Source of the DNA: Lingula anatina
Lineage: Eukaryota; Brachiopoda; Lingulata; Lingulida; Lingulidae
Length of the DNA: 64,000 bases
Direction of reading: 5' to 3'
Assembly: GCF_001039355.2 (NCBI RefSeq)
Contig: NW_019774436.1
Coordinates: forward strand, 221,339-285,338
In this document: positions 1-10,600 of the stretch, piece after piece
Numbering within the stretch: position 1 is the first letter of the stretch
Layout: every line of letters starts with the position of its first letter
Program-made: the position numbers and the translations under genes
Notes under the pieces: generated by a model
Database searches by the model: none
What the model saw: the letters and a program-made list of their open reading frames with translations, nothing else
What the model was told of the DNA's origin: nothing

Positions 1-161
1 AAGAAAAAAATAAAACCCTATATTGATTGGGAGTTGCCAAATATTTAATAGATGGAAAGTATTGTAGAATGACACAAAAACAGTGGAACACTGACACATT
101 CAAAGTATATTACTTCCATGTATAAAAAACATGAGTTATTAAATTTGTTTCCTTTTTGTAG
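1..161 (+). other. partial intron of the polycystin-family gene
   Basis: AT-rich sequence with no open coding frame. It ends in a T-rich tract and an AG at 160-161, a good acceptor for the first visible exon. The upstream exons lie outside the window. Confidence 0.75.
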
Positions 162-663
162 CTCCACTTGGAGAGCTGACTAGTATCTGTACAACTCAAC
201 AAGGCACTGGTGTTAAAGGAAAATGGTAAGTGCACATTTTAGCCTAGGATAAAAAGTAACAGAATTATGTTTATTGATTTCTTTTGATGTTTTTATATTC
301 TTTATTGAATTGGCATTGTGGTACTTTTTTTTTTACAATGGCAAATGAGAAATTAATGTTCATATTGATATTCACAATGATTGATATAAATACAAAAACA
401 TTTTTGAATTTGTAGCAAAGAGCTCAGCTGTTTGATTTTTACTTTTTCACTTATTTTTTAGCATACGTGTGCAATTAATTTGGTCATACTTTTTTTAAAG
501 ATAATTTTTCCATTACTTTTAGGTATTTAGACTCCATGATTGTTTCAGACCCTGTAGCTGACAGGGAATGGTGGTTTGACTGCAAGAAATGGCTGAAAAC
601 AAAGCATGATGGTGTGCAAGAACATCACACTTTCACACTAACTACCACTGATAGTGTTTTTAG
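162..663 (+). CDS. polycystin exons: C-terminal half of the PLAT domain
   Basis: Exons 162-225 and 523-663 share a split Trp codon (TG at the end of the first, G at the start of the second). Together they read LGELTSICTTQQGTG, then KWYLDSMIVSD, then WWFDCKKWL. PLAT domains of polycystins and lipoxygenases carry W-(Y/F)-L-x-x-(V/I)-x-V-x-D followed by an aromatic-rich strand and C-x-x-W-L. The intron at 226-522 is phase 2. The domain is a lipid/protein-binding beta sandwich on the cytoplasmic side just after the first helix of the full-length protein. Confidence 0.8.
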
Positions 664-3600
664 GTAGGCGAGTAGACTGGGTCGGTGCTAAATTGGGCAA
701 TACTTGATTTGGGTTTTTATTGATATATGTTGTTATTTAATCTCCGTATTTTGATAGTTGTGACGTTCACTTTCATCTGTATTGTGAAATGAAAAATAAT
801 GCAAAATAAATGTATTTTTGTGTACACAATTTTAAATGCAAGTTGAACACATTGTTTGTTATAGCTGGATGTGGAGTACCACTGTGAGTGTTTTCCATCA
901 GTACCACCGTTGGATCTATCCTGCGCTTGGTGGCGGGCGAGAGCACATGAAAGTTTTATCAAGACCACTGATGCTTGTGCTCTTGTTATCAGCTGTTGGC
1001 AACTTCCTGCTTGGCAACATTCTCGTAGAAACGGCTCTGCTGTCACTCAGTAGTCAACATGAAGTACAGCTGACAGCAAATGTGTTTTTCTACACATTTA
1101 TGGTGAATGGTATCATCTGCTTTGCAAACTGCATGTGTGAACTTATCCTGGGCAACATTAGATCCAAGGAATTGTGCCGAAGTGTGTGTTTGGAGACAAT
1201 GGGCAGTCGCAGTCCAGATATGGCAAGTCAGATGCGGCAGACAACATGTGATGGGGTTGTGAAGAACAAAGGACAGGGAAAAAAAGGTAGAGATTTGAAA
1301 TTGTGGTAAAAATACAGTTTTGTTCTTCAAGATTGTCATTTATCTAACTTAGGAAGTTGTTGAAAGAATCGTATTTATCACAAGAAATATTACGTTTTAA
1401 AGATATTGAATGATGGAATGATATAATTTATGAAGTTTCAATCATCAATATTTATTATAGCTGCTACAACCAATGCTGCAGAGAATTGTGTAAGAGGCAA
1501 ATGCTCAGGTGAAGATCATCTTACAAGGCACATTAGACTTGATGATAGACCGTTCGCCAGTTCTCTACATGTTAGGAATCAGCTTTCACCTGAGGATGAA
1601 AAACATGGGCTGTATGAGTCCAAGTCACTCTGCAACATGAGGTAATTCATACTTTATTAACAGCTTATGAGCTTCAGTTTCATCTATATCTCCTGCATAA
1701 ATTTTGACAGTTTGGGGCTCTGATTGTGAACATTTTTACTCCCAAAATATTGGTTAGTAAAAGATTGCATTTCTTTAAAATGTGCATGTTTTCCTGCTTC
1801 CTAGAGAGATACAGAAAAAAGCCTCACCAGCACATTCACACTTGACTTCCTTAATGACTTAATATTTTCACACACTTCCAGAATAAGCAATTTGAATGCC
1901 TTTGGAATGACCCAAGATGAAGCAAGAGGACAAGAACACATGGTACCACAAAGGTATGAAAAACAAAATGCTTTTTAATTAGAATTTATTTGCCAGATAT
2001 TGTTTTCTTATATCAGTGAAACTTTATAATGCCATTAATCAATTCTGTCATTTTCTGTAAATTATTACAAATTTGTACTGTTGTAATTTCTTCTTGCAGA
2101 TCAAAATCAGATACTGAAGCAGTTAGTGTATTCTACAACAAAAACAACAACAATGATGATAACACCTCTGACTGTAGCAATGAAGAGAGGGAGTCATCAG
2201 AGGGAGTGGTATCAGCAGGTGTTCACGTAGTACCAGTATTAACCACTGGACAGGGTGAGGAACATGTTGCTGTTAAGGAGGGTAGCATTTCTGAGGAAGG
2301 TGTTTCAACATTCTGTAGTGACAGGTGAGTTTCAATAAGTGTTATCCTAAAGTTGAAGAAATTTCTGTGGGAAAAATGCTCCTTTTACAACAAAATTCAA
2401 TCCTCGTGTTTGGGATAAAGTGGAAATTGTTTTACAGAATATGAAGGACTGAAATAAATAATTGACTTCTAATTTTTAAAAAATTATTATTGTTATTATT
2501 ATTATTTGATTTTGTGGTAAACGTTACATAAAAAGTGTTCAGAAATACTTAAAGATTTTTAATTTTTAGTAATGGCAGTGATGAGGAGAAGTTTAAGAAT
2601 GGTGTTCTGCCTCAGACGATTGAGGGCAATGAATTCACAAAGGAAGAGACTCCAGCAAAGGTTCCTGTGACAACTGTAGTAACAGCCTCTCAAAGTCAAA
2701 TAGTCTCTTCAGTAAAGGTACTGAAAGAAGTGTACTTTTCTTGAGCTATATGCAGAATAATTCTAGAAAAAAATATAACATTGCCAAATCATTTTACTCT
2801 TTTTTTCTCTCTTTTTACTGTTATGTATTTATTTTTGTTATCATATAATTTGATATTGATTTCATGACAAAAATTGGCTTAAAGACTTGCTTGGATGGAT
2901 TTATCTAAGTTGGCTAGATTTATTAATTTTTTCATTTATTTTTTAGAAAGTTTCAGTTCCTTCATTTCTTTCAGTACAGTTGTTTACAAGAAAAGTACTA
3001 ATTAACGTATATTTAATTTTCAGATAGTCACTGTATCTCCATCATGTGATTCAGTGGTGCTGTGCATGTCATCTGACCATGTTGAACCATCATTGGAGGA
3101 TGCAAAAGAAAATGCAGAAATCATGGAAGCAGTGCATAACTGTGTCAACTTGGATAGCAGCACCACTGATAACAAACAAAGTTTTGGAAGAAGAGCAACA
3201 CTGAATGATTCTAAGGATGTATGGAGAAATGCAGAGTTTATCTCTGCAAGCAGCGTTGCCCCTCCATGCCAAGCTGATGTGAATGATGTAGTAGTGCAAG
3301 TTGATTTTGATGAAGGTCAGTGTTGATGTGTTATCGCAGTGTTTTGTACCTTATCTTTATGTAAGATTTTGATACCTGAAACCATCATGCCAGATGAAAA
3401 TTTCTTGAATGAGGATAATGATTTTGTCCCTTCTTTAATTTTGATTGAATAATATTTTACAAAAGTAAAAAGCTGGTTTCTGAGAAGAGTTATTATGTAA
3501 TCTCCTTATTTTAAAGGACTAAAATTGTCTCTAGGTTGTGCTTGTAAGCTCGGGCTTTTTGCAGTGAAAAGAGGTAGATTTGAGGCAATAAAAGTTAGCT

Positions 3601-4016
3601 GCTTGTTCATTTTGGATAAAAATCAGAAGTTATTTTTGTTAATAAACATTACAACTCCTTCCAGAAGAAGGCCATCACATGGATGACCTCAACAACCATG
3701 ACCCCAACAGATCAAGTGATGAAGACCTACTGCATTTAGAGATGATGGTGAAAGGGGAATTCAGAAAGCTCCTTCCAAACTGGGTGAAATACATGTGTTC
3801 ATGTTCTTGCTCTGCTCAGTTGCAGTGTCATATTTCTTCACTGCTGTTTACGGCATGGCTCTGGAGGAGAAGAATATCAACCAATGGCTCTTGCTTGTAG
3901 GCCTGGCACTGTTAGAGGATTTCTTTATTTTTCAACCAGTCAAATGTTTCTTCATTCAGTTTTACCTAACTTTATTTCCCACTCACAGGAATAAAATCAA
4001 CAGCAGCTCAGTCTAA
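162..4016 (+). CDS. polycystin-1-family membrane protein (PLAT + 4 TM), 5' partial
   Basis: Visible exons: 162-225, 523-663, 865-1286, 1461-1641, 1882-1953, 2100-2324, 2570-2717, 3024-3315 and 3665-4016. Every junction has GT/AG ends and compatible phase. The first two exons encode the end of a PLAT domain (LGELTSI, then WYLDSMIVSD and WWFDCKKWL, the usual polycystin pattern). Next come a WSTTVSVF stretch, two hydrophobic segments, a Ser/Thr/Glu-rich loop of about 300 residues, and a last exon with LPNWVKY, two more hydrophobic segments and the QPVK motif that closes the fourth helix region in polycystin-1 proteins. Known family members act at the plasma membrane or cilium and usually continue with about seven more helices including a channel-like region. 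Here a TAA follows after 4013. An apparent -1 frameshift near 3793 breaks the last exon. It could be a sequencing error, a pseudogene or a truncated paralogue. PKD1, PKD1L or REJ subfamily cannot be told from this part. Confidence 0.82.
865..1286 (+). CDS. polycystin exon: two membrane segments after PLAT
   Basis: This 422-nt exon (phase 2 in, phase 1 out) encodes SWMWSTTVSVFHQYHR, followed by a hydrophobic helix (SRPLMLVLLLSAVGNFLLG) and a second one (VFFYTFMVNGIICFANCMCE) that ends in a basic stretch (GNIRSKE). The order, an H/S-x-W-x-x-V-F motif after PLAT, then two helices, then a cytoplasmic loop, is that of polycystin-1 proteins. A usual marker, the FTRVQR-like box, is not obvious; GREHMKVLSRP sits in its place. 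Confidence 0.72.
1461..3315 (+). CDS. polycystin exons: variable cytoplasmic loop
   Basis: Five exons (1461-1641, 1882-1953, 2100-2324, 2570-2717, 3024-3315) encode a hydrophilic segment rich in Ser, Glu, Asp and Val with no recognised fold. Polycystin-1 proteins have a long, poorly conserved loop between the second and third post-PLAT helices, so low conservation is expected. Exon joins are phase 2 except after 2717 (phase 0) and 3315 (phase 1). The exons were chosen because the reading frame stays open and each boundary has a good acceptor (for example TTCTTGCAG before 2100) and donor (for example CAGGTGAGT after 2324). Confidence 0.66.
3665..4016 (+). CDS. polycystin last exon, frame broken near 3793
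   Basis: The exon starts in frame with EEGHHMDD and reads to LLPNWVKY, the conserved entry to the third helix. From about 3793 the membrane-like reading moves to another frame: VFMFLLCSVAVSYFF, then NINQWLLLVGLALLEDFF and QPVKCFF, ending in SSSV and TAA at 4014-4016. Without a correction the original frame instead runs to a stop at 3898-3900 with a Cys/Ser-rich, non-family sequence. One base appears to be missing between TAC (3790-3792) and GTG (3795-3797). There is no slippery heptamer, so programmed frameshifting is unlikely. The final SSV would fit a class I PDZ ligand, but that is speculative. Confidence 0.7.
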
Positions 4017-4285
4017 CTGTATCATGTCTTACGGATTCTTTTGTTAATTACAAACTAGACTAAAACATTTAAAATATGATCAAGATACTTGAAAATTAAA
4101 CAACTGTGCTACTTCTTTACATGATATCTTTTTTATTTTAAATCATGAAATTTGATTTTACATGCACTGTCTAAAAACCCCGATAACTACAAAAAATGAA
4201 AATTAATGTAGACAAAACAGCTGTGATATAAGTTAAATGTCACTGATGTATATGCTATACTAAATGAATATTAAGCTTTTCCAAA

Positions 4286-4291
4286 AATAAA
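4286..4291 (+). promoter_or_regulatory. candidate polyadenylation signal of the polycystin gene
   Basis: An AATAAA lies 270 nt past the TAA at 4016 in AT-rich, non-coding sequence. Other A/T-rich hexamers are nearby, so the exact site is uncertain. Confidence 0.4.
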
Positions 4292-5074
4292 TGTTCTTAA
4301 AACAATCTAATGTGTTGTATTTTTATTAATAAAACATCAATATTTTATCAAATTTCCTGTCTACCCTATAATGAGGTCATGAATTCTGGTGACATTGAAC
4401 AGAGTTGCAAATGCAAATTGATGATGCCTTATTTTACTAGGAATAGATACTTAAAGAGTTTTCCGAATCGGATATATCTAAAAGATATTGTATAAGTAAA
4501 ACACATCTCGGACTATATGGATGGAGAAGAACTATGTGACATGCATCTGCTAGGCCATGCAACAGAAGGATATATACAGATGACAAATGTTTTCATTTAT
4601 ATAACGCTAGACCTGCAATGCTAGGCCAAATACTTATCCAAGTTTAATAGTCCTTCAAAAAATCACAAGTGTTTTAACATTAAAATGATCAAGCACTATC
4701 ACAAGGTCCAGTAATGTTGTGTGACCATGAAGCTGGGATACAGATGTATAGTCGTTAAAGTCATAGGAGTTCCACCTCCAAGCTGACAAATGCAAGTACC
4801 GGAGATGTTATTTGGCGCTGCTAGGAAGCTGCTCTGAACCTGAAACTGTGCCCCTTGTATCTAATATTTATGGCCCCTGGCTAAATTGTTATAATTAAAT
4901 GTGTTGCAATAAATGGGAGTAGTACAAAAAAGTGGACCAGGACTGACACACCCAATTGGGAGATATTGTTCTAATGCAGACACTCCAAAAGTGGACCCAT
5001 TTGAAGATCAATGAAAATAGAAAAGAGGTTTTATATTGATTAGTTTGTAGTATGTGATGGACAGTTCTGCCCCT
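4292..5074. other. intergenic, no gene seen
   Basis: AT-rich sequence with many stops in all frames. I see no coding exon or RNA gene. It separates the end of the polycystin gene from the recombinase relic. Confidence 0.5.
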
Positions 5075-6370
5075 TTAAATAGGTAAAGAAATAGAGTTGG
5101 TGATGGTTGATGCTCGTGCTGTAATTTCACTGTCAGAAAGCAAACCTTGTAATGTTGTCAGATACATAGCTCTAAATAGTGCTCTAGCTGTAGTTACTGT
5201 ATTAGAAATGCTGGAGGGAGGGCTTTAGTTTATGGGCTCCTGATAACATGGTCTTAATTAGAAATGAGTTTGTAGGGTCGGGGTGACCTGATAACTTGTG
5301 AAAGTATCCTAATTTGGACATTTCAGAACCAATGGTACTGGGAGCTAGATTTTTCTGGAACAAATGGGCTATGTATAAGGCAACATCAGCTTCAGTAGCT
5401 GGGAAGGCAGGTGTGGGCCATTTCAAAACATTCTTTTATAGTAAATAAGTAAATAAGTTTATTAAAACATGGCAACCAAAAGGTTGAAGTTATACATTAA
5501 ATGGAGTGAGAATAAAATTTACAAATTAAAATAATGATATACAAGTATAATATAGGATATGCGAATAGAACTTAATGAGATAAACAAGCCAAAAGGTAAA
5601 ACGGTTTTTCACTTATCGTGTTTATGGTTAAAGTGCACACCGACGGCAACGGCGATGACAGACGCAGGTGACAGCTATATGTACAGACACATCTGTGTCT
5701 GTACATAAAAAAGGATAAATTAAAATAAATGAATAAAATAAATTTTTGCACAGGCATCTGAAAGTTAGTGTAAAAGAGGATGGAGTAATGATAATTAAAT
5801 ACAATAAAGGCCAAAATGAGTTTCAAAAGTAAAACTTAGACCACTAATGGTTTAATAAAGAGAAAGGAATAAAAGTGTTTTTAAAACGTTCAGTTCTAAT
5901 TTTTAAGTTCTAAGAAATCAGACAAAGCTTTGTGGTAAGCCCTTTTTGAAGATGGTTCCTGAGCTGCATCTAACAGTCGCCCGGCAGTTTCAACAAGGCT
6001 AGAGACAGGAGCTGATCTGGGATATGGGTTGGATAGATGAACATGGCTGGAGCATGCCATCTGAAGGCTTGGATCTGGAAGCGGACTGTTGTCTTGGTCT
6101 GGTCCTGTGCAGGTTGTAGATGCCTGTTGGTACAACATCTGGGCCGTGGCAAGTGCCAGTTGGGCAGTCACTAATGCCAACTTCAGGACCATCTCATACA
6201 TGGACGGAACTAAGCCTGCAAGGTCTATGGCCAGTGCTGAGGAGGTGGACAGTGCTGTTGATGTGGACGGTATAGCTGACATGTTTTCAACTGAGGATGA
6301 AATATGGGAGGAGCTTGTCTGGGAGCTGGAGCTTCTCTGGGATGACCTCAGTGTGGGCCATTCATAGGGA
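5075..6370 (-). pseudogene. tyrosine recombinase relic (DIRS/Crypton-like), interrupted
   Basis: Read on the minus strand from about 6370: a Ser-rich leader, then LLDAAQEPSSKRAYHKAL and SDFLELKN, the start of the SAM-like core-binding domain of tyrosine recombinases (pattern A-x-x-P-S-(T/S)-x-R-A-Y). The frame stops at about 5895 and resumes at about 5426 with VLKWPTPAFPATEADVALY, IAHLFQKNLAPSTIGSEMSK and KLSGHPDPTNSF. Joining the two halves restores FLELKN-VLKWP, so the 460 bases between are an insertion. After about 5210 a second frame shift leaves LFRAMYLT and LLSDSEIT, where active enzymes have a catalytic Arg followed by x-G-E; here that Arg is absent. The rest of the catalytic domain (second Arg, His, Tyr) is not found. 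Such genes belong to DIRS/Ngaro retrotransposons and Crypton-type DNA transposons; the part left cannot decide between them. Confidence 0.7.
5430..5894 (-). mobile_element. insertion inside the recombinase relic
   Basis: It fills the gap between the two recombinase halves. On the minus strand it ends in repeats of TTATTTAC, like a retroposon tail. It holds a GC-richer block (cgacggcaacggcgatgaca, 5641-5660) followed by a perfect 10-bp stem, 4-nt loop hairpin at 5681-5704 (GTACAGACAC / GTGTCTGTAC). A similar block and a decayed hairpin follow the tandem array at 9.7-10.6 kb, so both may belong to one family. The exact ends and target duplication are uncertain (AAAAAT against AAAGAAT). Confidence 0.55.
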
Positions 6371-7600
6371 GCTGTGGTTCATTTTGTTTCTTTTGCGTGC
6401 CACTGAAACATGAACAATTTTAAGAAGCCAGGTAGTTTTGGTTGGAATAAGGGTAAATTGTTCTGAGAAGGAGGAGATAATGGGCAGTGATGGGCATGGT
6501 GAATTTTTCTGTTGATTGCTCCCTACTGCAAAAATTCTGGCTGGCATGCTAAGAATGCTAACATGGGAAACTGTCAATATGGCAGAATTAAAGAAATAAT
6601 TTGACATGGGTTGATTGATATTTGGCCAGTTGACGCAGCTTTTATTAATGCCAAACCCAAGTACGATTTGGTACAGAATTTAATTAAATTAATACAGATC
6701 AGACGGTTAGGCTGAGGGAGCTTAATTGGTCGTGGGAACGATCAAGAAAATCAAGAAAAATCAAGAAAAAATAATAAGTTGTCAAGTCTGAAAACTAATA
6801 ATGTCAGTGATCTACGTGAAAATTACAGAGTGTGCATCGCGGCTTGGTTCGGTGGTGCACTTGGTTAATGATAAAGTACAAGGCTCCGTAGTCCCGATGG
6901 ATGAGCAGGACCACAAGTGGTCAATACTTCCCCTTACCAATAATGCAAATAGAGAGAGAGAGAGAGAGAGAGAGAGAAGGGTGAACGAGATCATAAGACC
7001 CAAAGATAAGTATGATAGCCTGATTGCAGCGATGTGTGATATCGAACTGCCGCATTTAGGCTACGCACGAGGGAAGCCGAAATCGCACCCGGCTGGAAGG
7101 AACCCTTTGGCCCTTGATAAAGGAGCGAGTGAAGTTAATGTGCAAATAATGACCTAGCTAAAGTTAACACAGACATGAAGTAATCAGTACTTGAATATGA
7201 ATACAGCAAAAAAAAAAACTTACTCTTTACGAAGACTGAAGAACGCTAAATGTACCAACGTTTCTTATGTTGATTGTTCTGCGAAAGTCCTGGTTGGCCC
7301 GCTAGGACTGGTGGGGTCGGGTTTACCTCGCTTGAAATAGCTTCAGGTTGCTATTACTTGCACCCCTCCCCAGGAGTAATGACCAGAATGCGCAAGTGTT
7401 CAGCGCGCAGACAAGATACGATAATGGCTTCTGGATTCGTCCAGTTCCCGTCAGCTAAAATAGTAATTTTTCCAACATAGTTTTAACATTTTTAGTAGTT
7501 GGTTGGGTTAATTTTGGTGTCAACTAGCAGGCTTATTTTTCCAGGACGTGGGACAGGCTTAGTGTGCCGTGTGACCTCTCTGGCGTAGGGGACTTTACCG
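6371..7600. other. no recognisable gene; contains a GA microsatellite
   Basis: An open frame at 6801-7157 (+) translates partly into Arg-Glu repeats from the GA run at 6951-6977, with no recognisable domain. 7265-7640 is GC-richer than its surroundings and may be part of a repeat. No splice-supported exon was found. Confidence 0.45.
6951..6977. repeat. (GA)n microsatellite
   Basis: Uninterrupted AG dinucleotides for 27 bases. Confidence 0.95.
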
Positions 7601-7601
7601 A

Positions 7602-7670
7602 AGGGCAGTAGTGCAGCGGTTTGTGCGCTAATTTCGGGGTACACGTGTTGGACTCACCCTGAGCTTCAGA
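7602..7670 (+). repeat. possible tRNA-derived SINE head
   Basis: The stretch GTAGTGCAGCGGTTTGTGCGCT at 7608-7629 resembles a tRNA D-arm and RNA polymerase III A box, and a GTTGGACTC-like stretch about 28 bases on is a poor match to a B box. No cloverleaf can be closed, so it is not a functional tRNA gene. It might be the 5' part of a SINE or chance. Confidence 0.3.
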
Positions 7671-8256
7671 GATAACTTGACACTAAGCTCTTCACTATAA
7701 TAATTTTGTGCAGATTAATGTGATATCGATCTCATTCTCAGTGATATAAGAATATTTCAACATATATCATTTAGAAATGTGTTTACAATTCACTGCTGTA
7801 AAATAATTGAGTGCATAAAAAAACTGTTATTAGAACTGTTTAAAGGAATTTAATATTCCAATTATACAAGGTAGGTAATGGCTTTACATTTTTTTGTCTT
7901 TTTTTTCTTACAACTTACCCTCCCTGAATCTGCCAATAGATATAGTTCTTTTACCTACATTCTGCAAAACTAAAGTTCAGTTCTGATGCAGATCTGCATC
8001 TATGCATCAGCTTACTCTATAAAATGACAAGTAGGTCTTTCTGTTTACTAAAGGACAAGAGGAATAAAAAAAACACAATTTGAAGAATAACTGAATTATA
8101 TAATATAGAACAAAGAGAAATGAAACTGTAGAATCAGCTGATGTATAAACAAAACGTGATATTTGATGCCAGGAATAGAAAACTTGAAGTTTCAGTCAAG
8201 TGCATCAAACACAATATATACAATATACATAGCTTCCTACCTCTCTCTCAAAGCAC

Positions 8257-8319
8257 NNNNNNNNNNNNNNNNNNNNNNNNNNNNNNNNNNNNNNNNNNNN
8301 NNNNNNNNNNNNNNNNNNN
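8257..8319. other. assembly gap (63 N)
   Basis: A run of N followed directly by a 17-base poly-C run (8320-8336). The homopolymer probably caused the break. Confidence 0.99.
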
Positions 8320-8727
8320 CCCCCCCCCCCCCCCCCATTATCACTAACACAATTTAGCCAATATTCACTCTAATGGTCAAAAATTTAGCAATAGGCCCAC
8401 TTAGAATTTTATTTAATTTAAATAAACCATTTTTTATTTAAATTTGGCCAATTTATTACACTTTCATATGTATGGAAAATCAGAAATCACTCCAATTATC
8501 ATGATTTATTCATTTTCAAACTGGTGCAAAATCAAGCCAAACTATGGCTAAAATAATTTAAGGTATACTCTATTTTCCAAACTGATATTTTCTGTGTCTA
8601 CATATCCTGCAAGGGTACTAATCTTTCCCAATTCAAAACTCTCAAATATAAGTACTTTGGTTATTGTGTGTTTTGTAATTAGGTGTTGAAAGTGGAAAAA
8701 AATCATTTCAGTATGGTTATCTCTTGT

Positions 8728-9125
8728 TTACATATTTGGTATTTTCAGGGTGTGACTTTAAACTTCCATGGGTCTGAAGACCTTTTCTAGTCACATTATC
8801 TGTTACATGCAGTGCATAGTTAAAATTGGTAGTGGCTATATACTGTTAAGCATTATGTAATATTGCATTAAAATTGAAGAAAACCTTATTTAGGCTCTGC
8901 CAACATAGTGGCCATTAAAGGAAAACCATTTTACTTATGATTCCCAAACTTACAGAAGAGAAACATATTTTTCACATATTGGCATTTTCAGGGTGGTACT
9001 CTGAACTTCCATGGACTTGAAGACCTTTGCTAATCAAATTTTCTGATTATCCATGATGCTTATATTGTATTATTAAAATTGGTGGTGATTTATCTGGTAA
9101 GCATTATGTAATATTGCTTCAAAAC
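8728..9125. repeat. two diverged direct repeats of about 243 bp
   Basis: The block starting TTACATATTTGGTATTTTCA at 8728 recurs at about 8971 as TTCACATATTGGCATTTTCA. Both continue with CTTCCATGG, GAAGACCTTT, TTAAAATTGGT and AAGCATTATGTAATATTGC. No coding potential is seen. The flank 8337-8727 also holds nothing I recognise. Confidence 0.7.
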
Positions 9126-9689
9126 TGATAAAAAACTACTACCTACAAAAGCTCTAAAAATCAAACTGTGCTATTTATTATTTTGTAACTTATAAGAATT
9201 CTGATCGACATAAATCAAATTGGCAAACCAGCTTGATTGGAGTTTTTTTTCTTGTTGTCTGTACATTTGACAGTTTGACAGTTTGCTGCCTTGTTTATGT
9301 ATTATTTTGCACTCTGCAAATAATGCAAATCAGTTGACAGAATAATACAAGATGGAAACAAAGAAAGCAAATATCAAAGGCCAAGAAGACAAAATAAAAA
9401 AAATAAAATTGGTAAACAATCATAAAATGAGAACTAGACAGCAAAGATGACAAATATACAGACACCTTACAGGAAACAATTAAGGCAACAAAGCTGACAA
9501 ATGTGTCAAGAAAAGAGTGCACCAAATAATGTTTTGGCCAATTTTGATGCACTATTACATAATGCTTTAAAACAGCATAATCACTCTTACCCGCTTACAT
9601 TATGTACTACAGGCACATTGAATAACTAGCAAGTAATTCAGTTTTATCGGCTATAAAAGCCACTGAAAATGCTCATACGTGAAAGAAAA

Positions 9690-9910
9690 TATTCAAACAA
9701 ACAAACAAACAAAAAAACAAACAAACAAACAAAAAAAAAAACAATAATTACCGTAAATGTAAACCAGTCATGCCAATTTTCAAAAGCAACCTGCCTCTTA
9801 ACCAAAGAAAGCCACTCAGTAGATTTAAAAGTAAAACAAAAATACAGTTTGTCAGTTATGGGGAGAATGTCACCAAATTGTGCAAAATAAATAAATAAAT
9901 AAATAAATAA

Positions 9911-9953
<43 letters not shown>

Positions 9954-10600
9954 GAATGTAAACTGATCATGCTGATTTTTGAAAGCAACCTGCTTCTTTG
10001 CCAAAACAAAGCTACAAAGTAAATTTAATGTAAAATAAAAATACGGTTTGGCTGTTACAGGGACGAACGTCACCAAAATTGGGCAAAAAGAAGAGGATAA
10101 TTACTGTTAATGTACACTGAACATACCGATTTTTGAAATCAACCTGCTTCTTTGCCAAACAAAGCTACACAGTAAATTTTAAGGAAAACAAAAATACGGT
10201 TTAGAAGTTATGGGGTGAACGTCACTAAAATTGTGCAAAAAAGCAAAATAATTACTGTAAATGTCAACCGATCACACATATTTTCGAAAGCAACCTACCT
10301 CTTTACCAAACAAAGGTACTCGGTAAAATGTAAAACAAAAATACGGTTTGGCAGTTATGGGGCAAATGTCACCAAAATTGTGCTAAAAACCAGAATAATT
10401 ACCAAAAATGTAAGCCGATCGTGCCAGGTTTTGAAAGCAACCTGCTCCTTTGCCAAACAAAGCCCATCAGTAAATTTTAAGTAAAACAAAAATATGATTT
10501 GGAAGTTATGGAGCAAAAGTCATGTGGGACAGCGACAGCAAGAGCGACGGCAACGACACAGTCAGACTGATCAGAATACGTCTGTATATAAAAGGGTAAA
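9690..10600. mobile_element. tandem array of about 147-bp units with microsatellites and a GC-rich end block
   Basis: About five units start near 9742, 9941, 10097, 10246 and 10393. They share GATTTTTGAAAGCAACCTG, TTTGCCAAACAAAG, AACAAAAATACGGTTTG, TTATGGGG and ACCAAAATTGTGC. The array is preceded by (CAAA)n at 9694-9741, interrupted by (AATA)n/(AAT)n at 9883-9951, and followed by a block with CGACGGCAACGACACAG and GTCTGTATATAAAA at about 10535-10590. Tandem core units of 150-160 bp beside microsatellites and a terminal hairpin region are the plan of pearl / Helentron-associated elements of marine invertebrates. That family assignment is inference. Confidence 0.6.

Noticed and set aside
3780-3900. 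Programmed ribosomal frameshift in the polycystin last exon
   Set aside because: No X-XXY-YYZ heptamer or obvious downstream structure; a missing base explains it more simply.
6801-7157. 118-codon plus-strand open frame with Arg-Glu repeats
   Set aside because: The repeats come from a GA microsatellite and the rest shows no family features.
9295-10076. Hydrophobic minus-strand open frames
   Set aside because: Their Phe/Ile/Tyr/Leu runs are translations of A-rich microsatellites and tandem repeats.
9690-10530. CRISPR-like regular repeats
   Set aside because: Units are contiguous and 147 bp, without spacers, in an animal genome.
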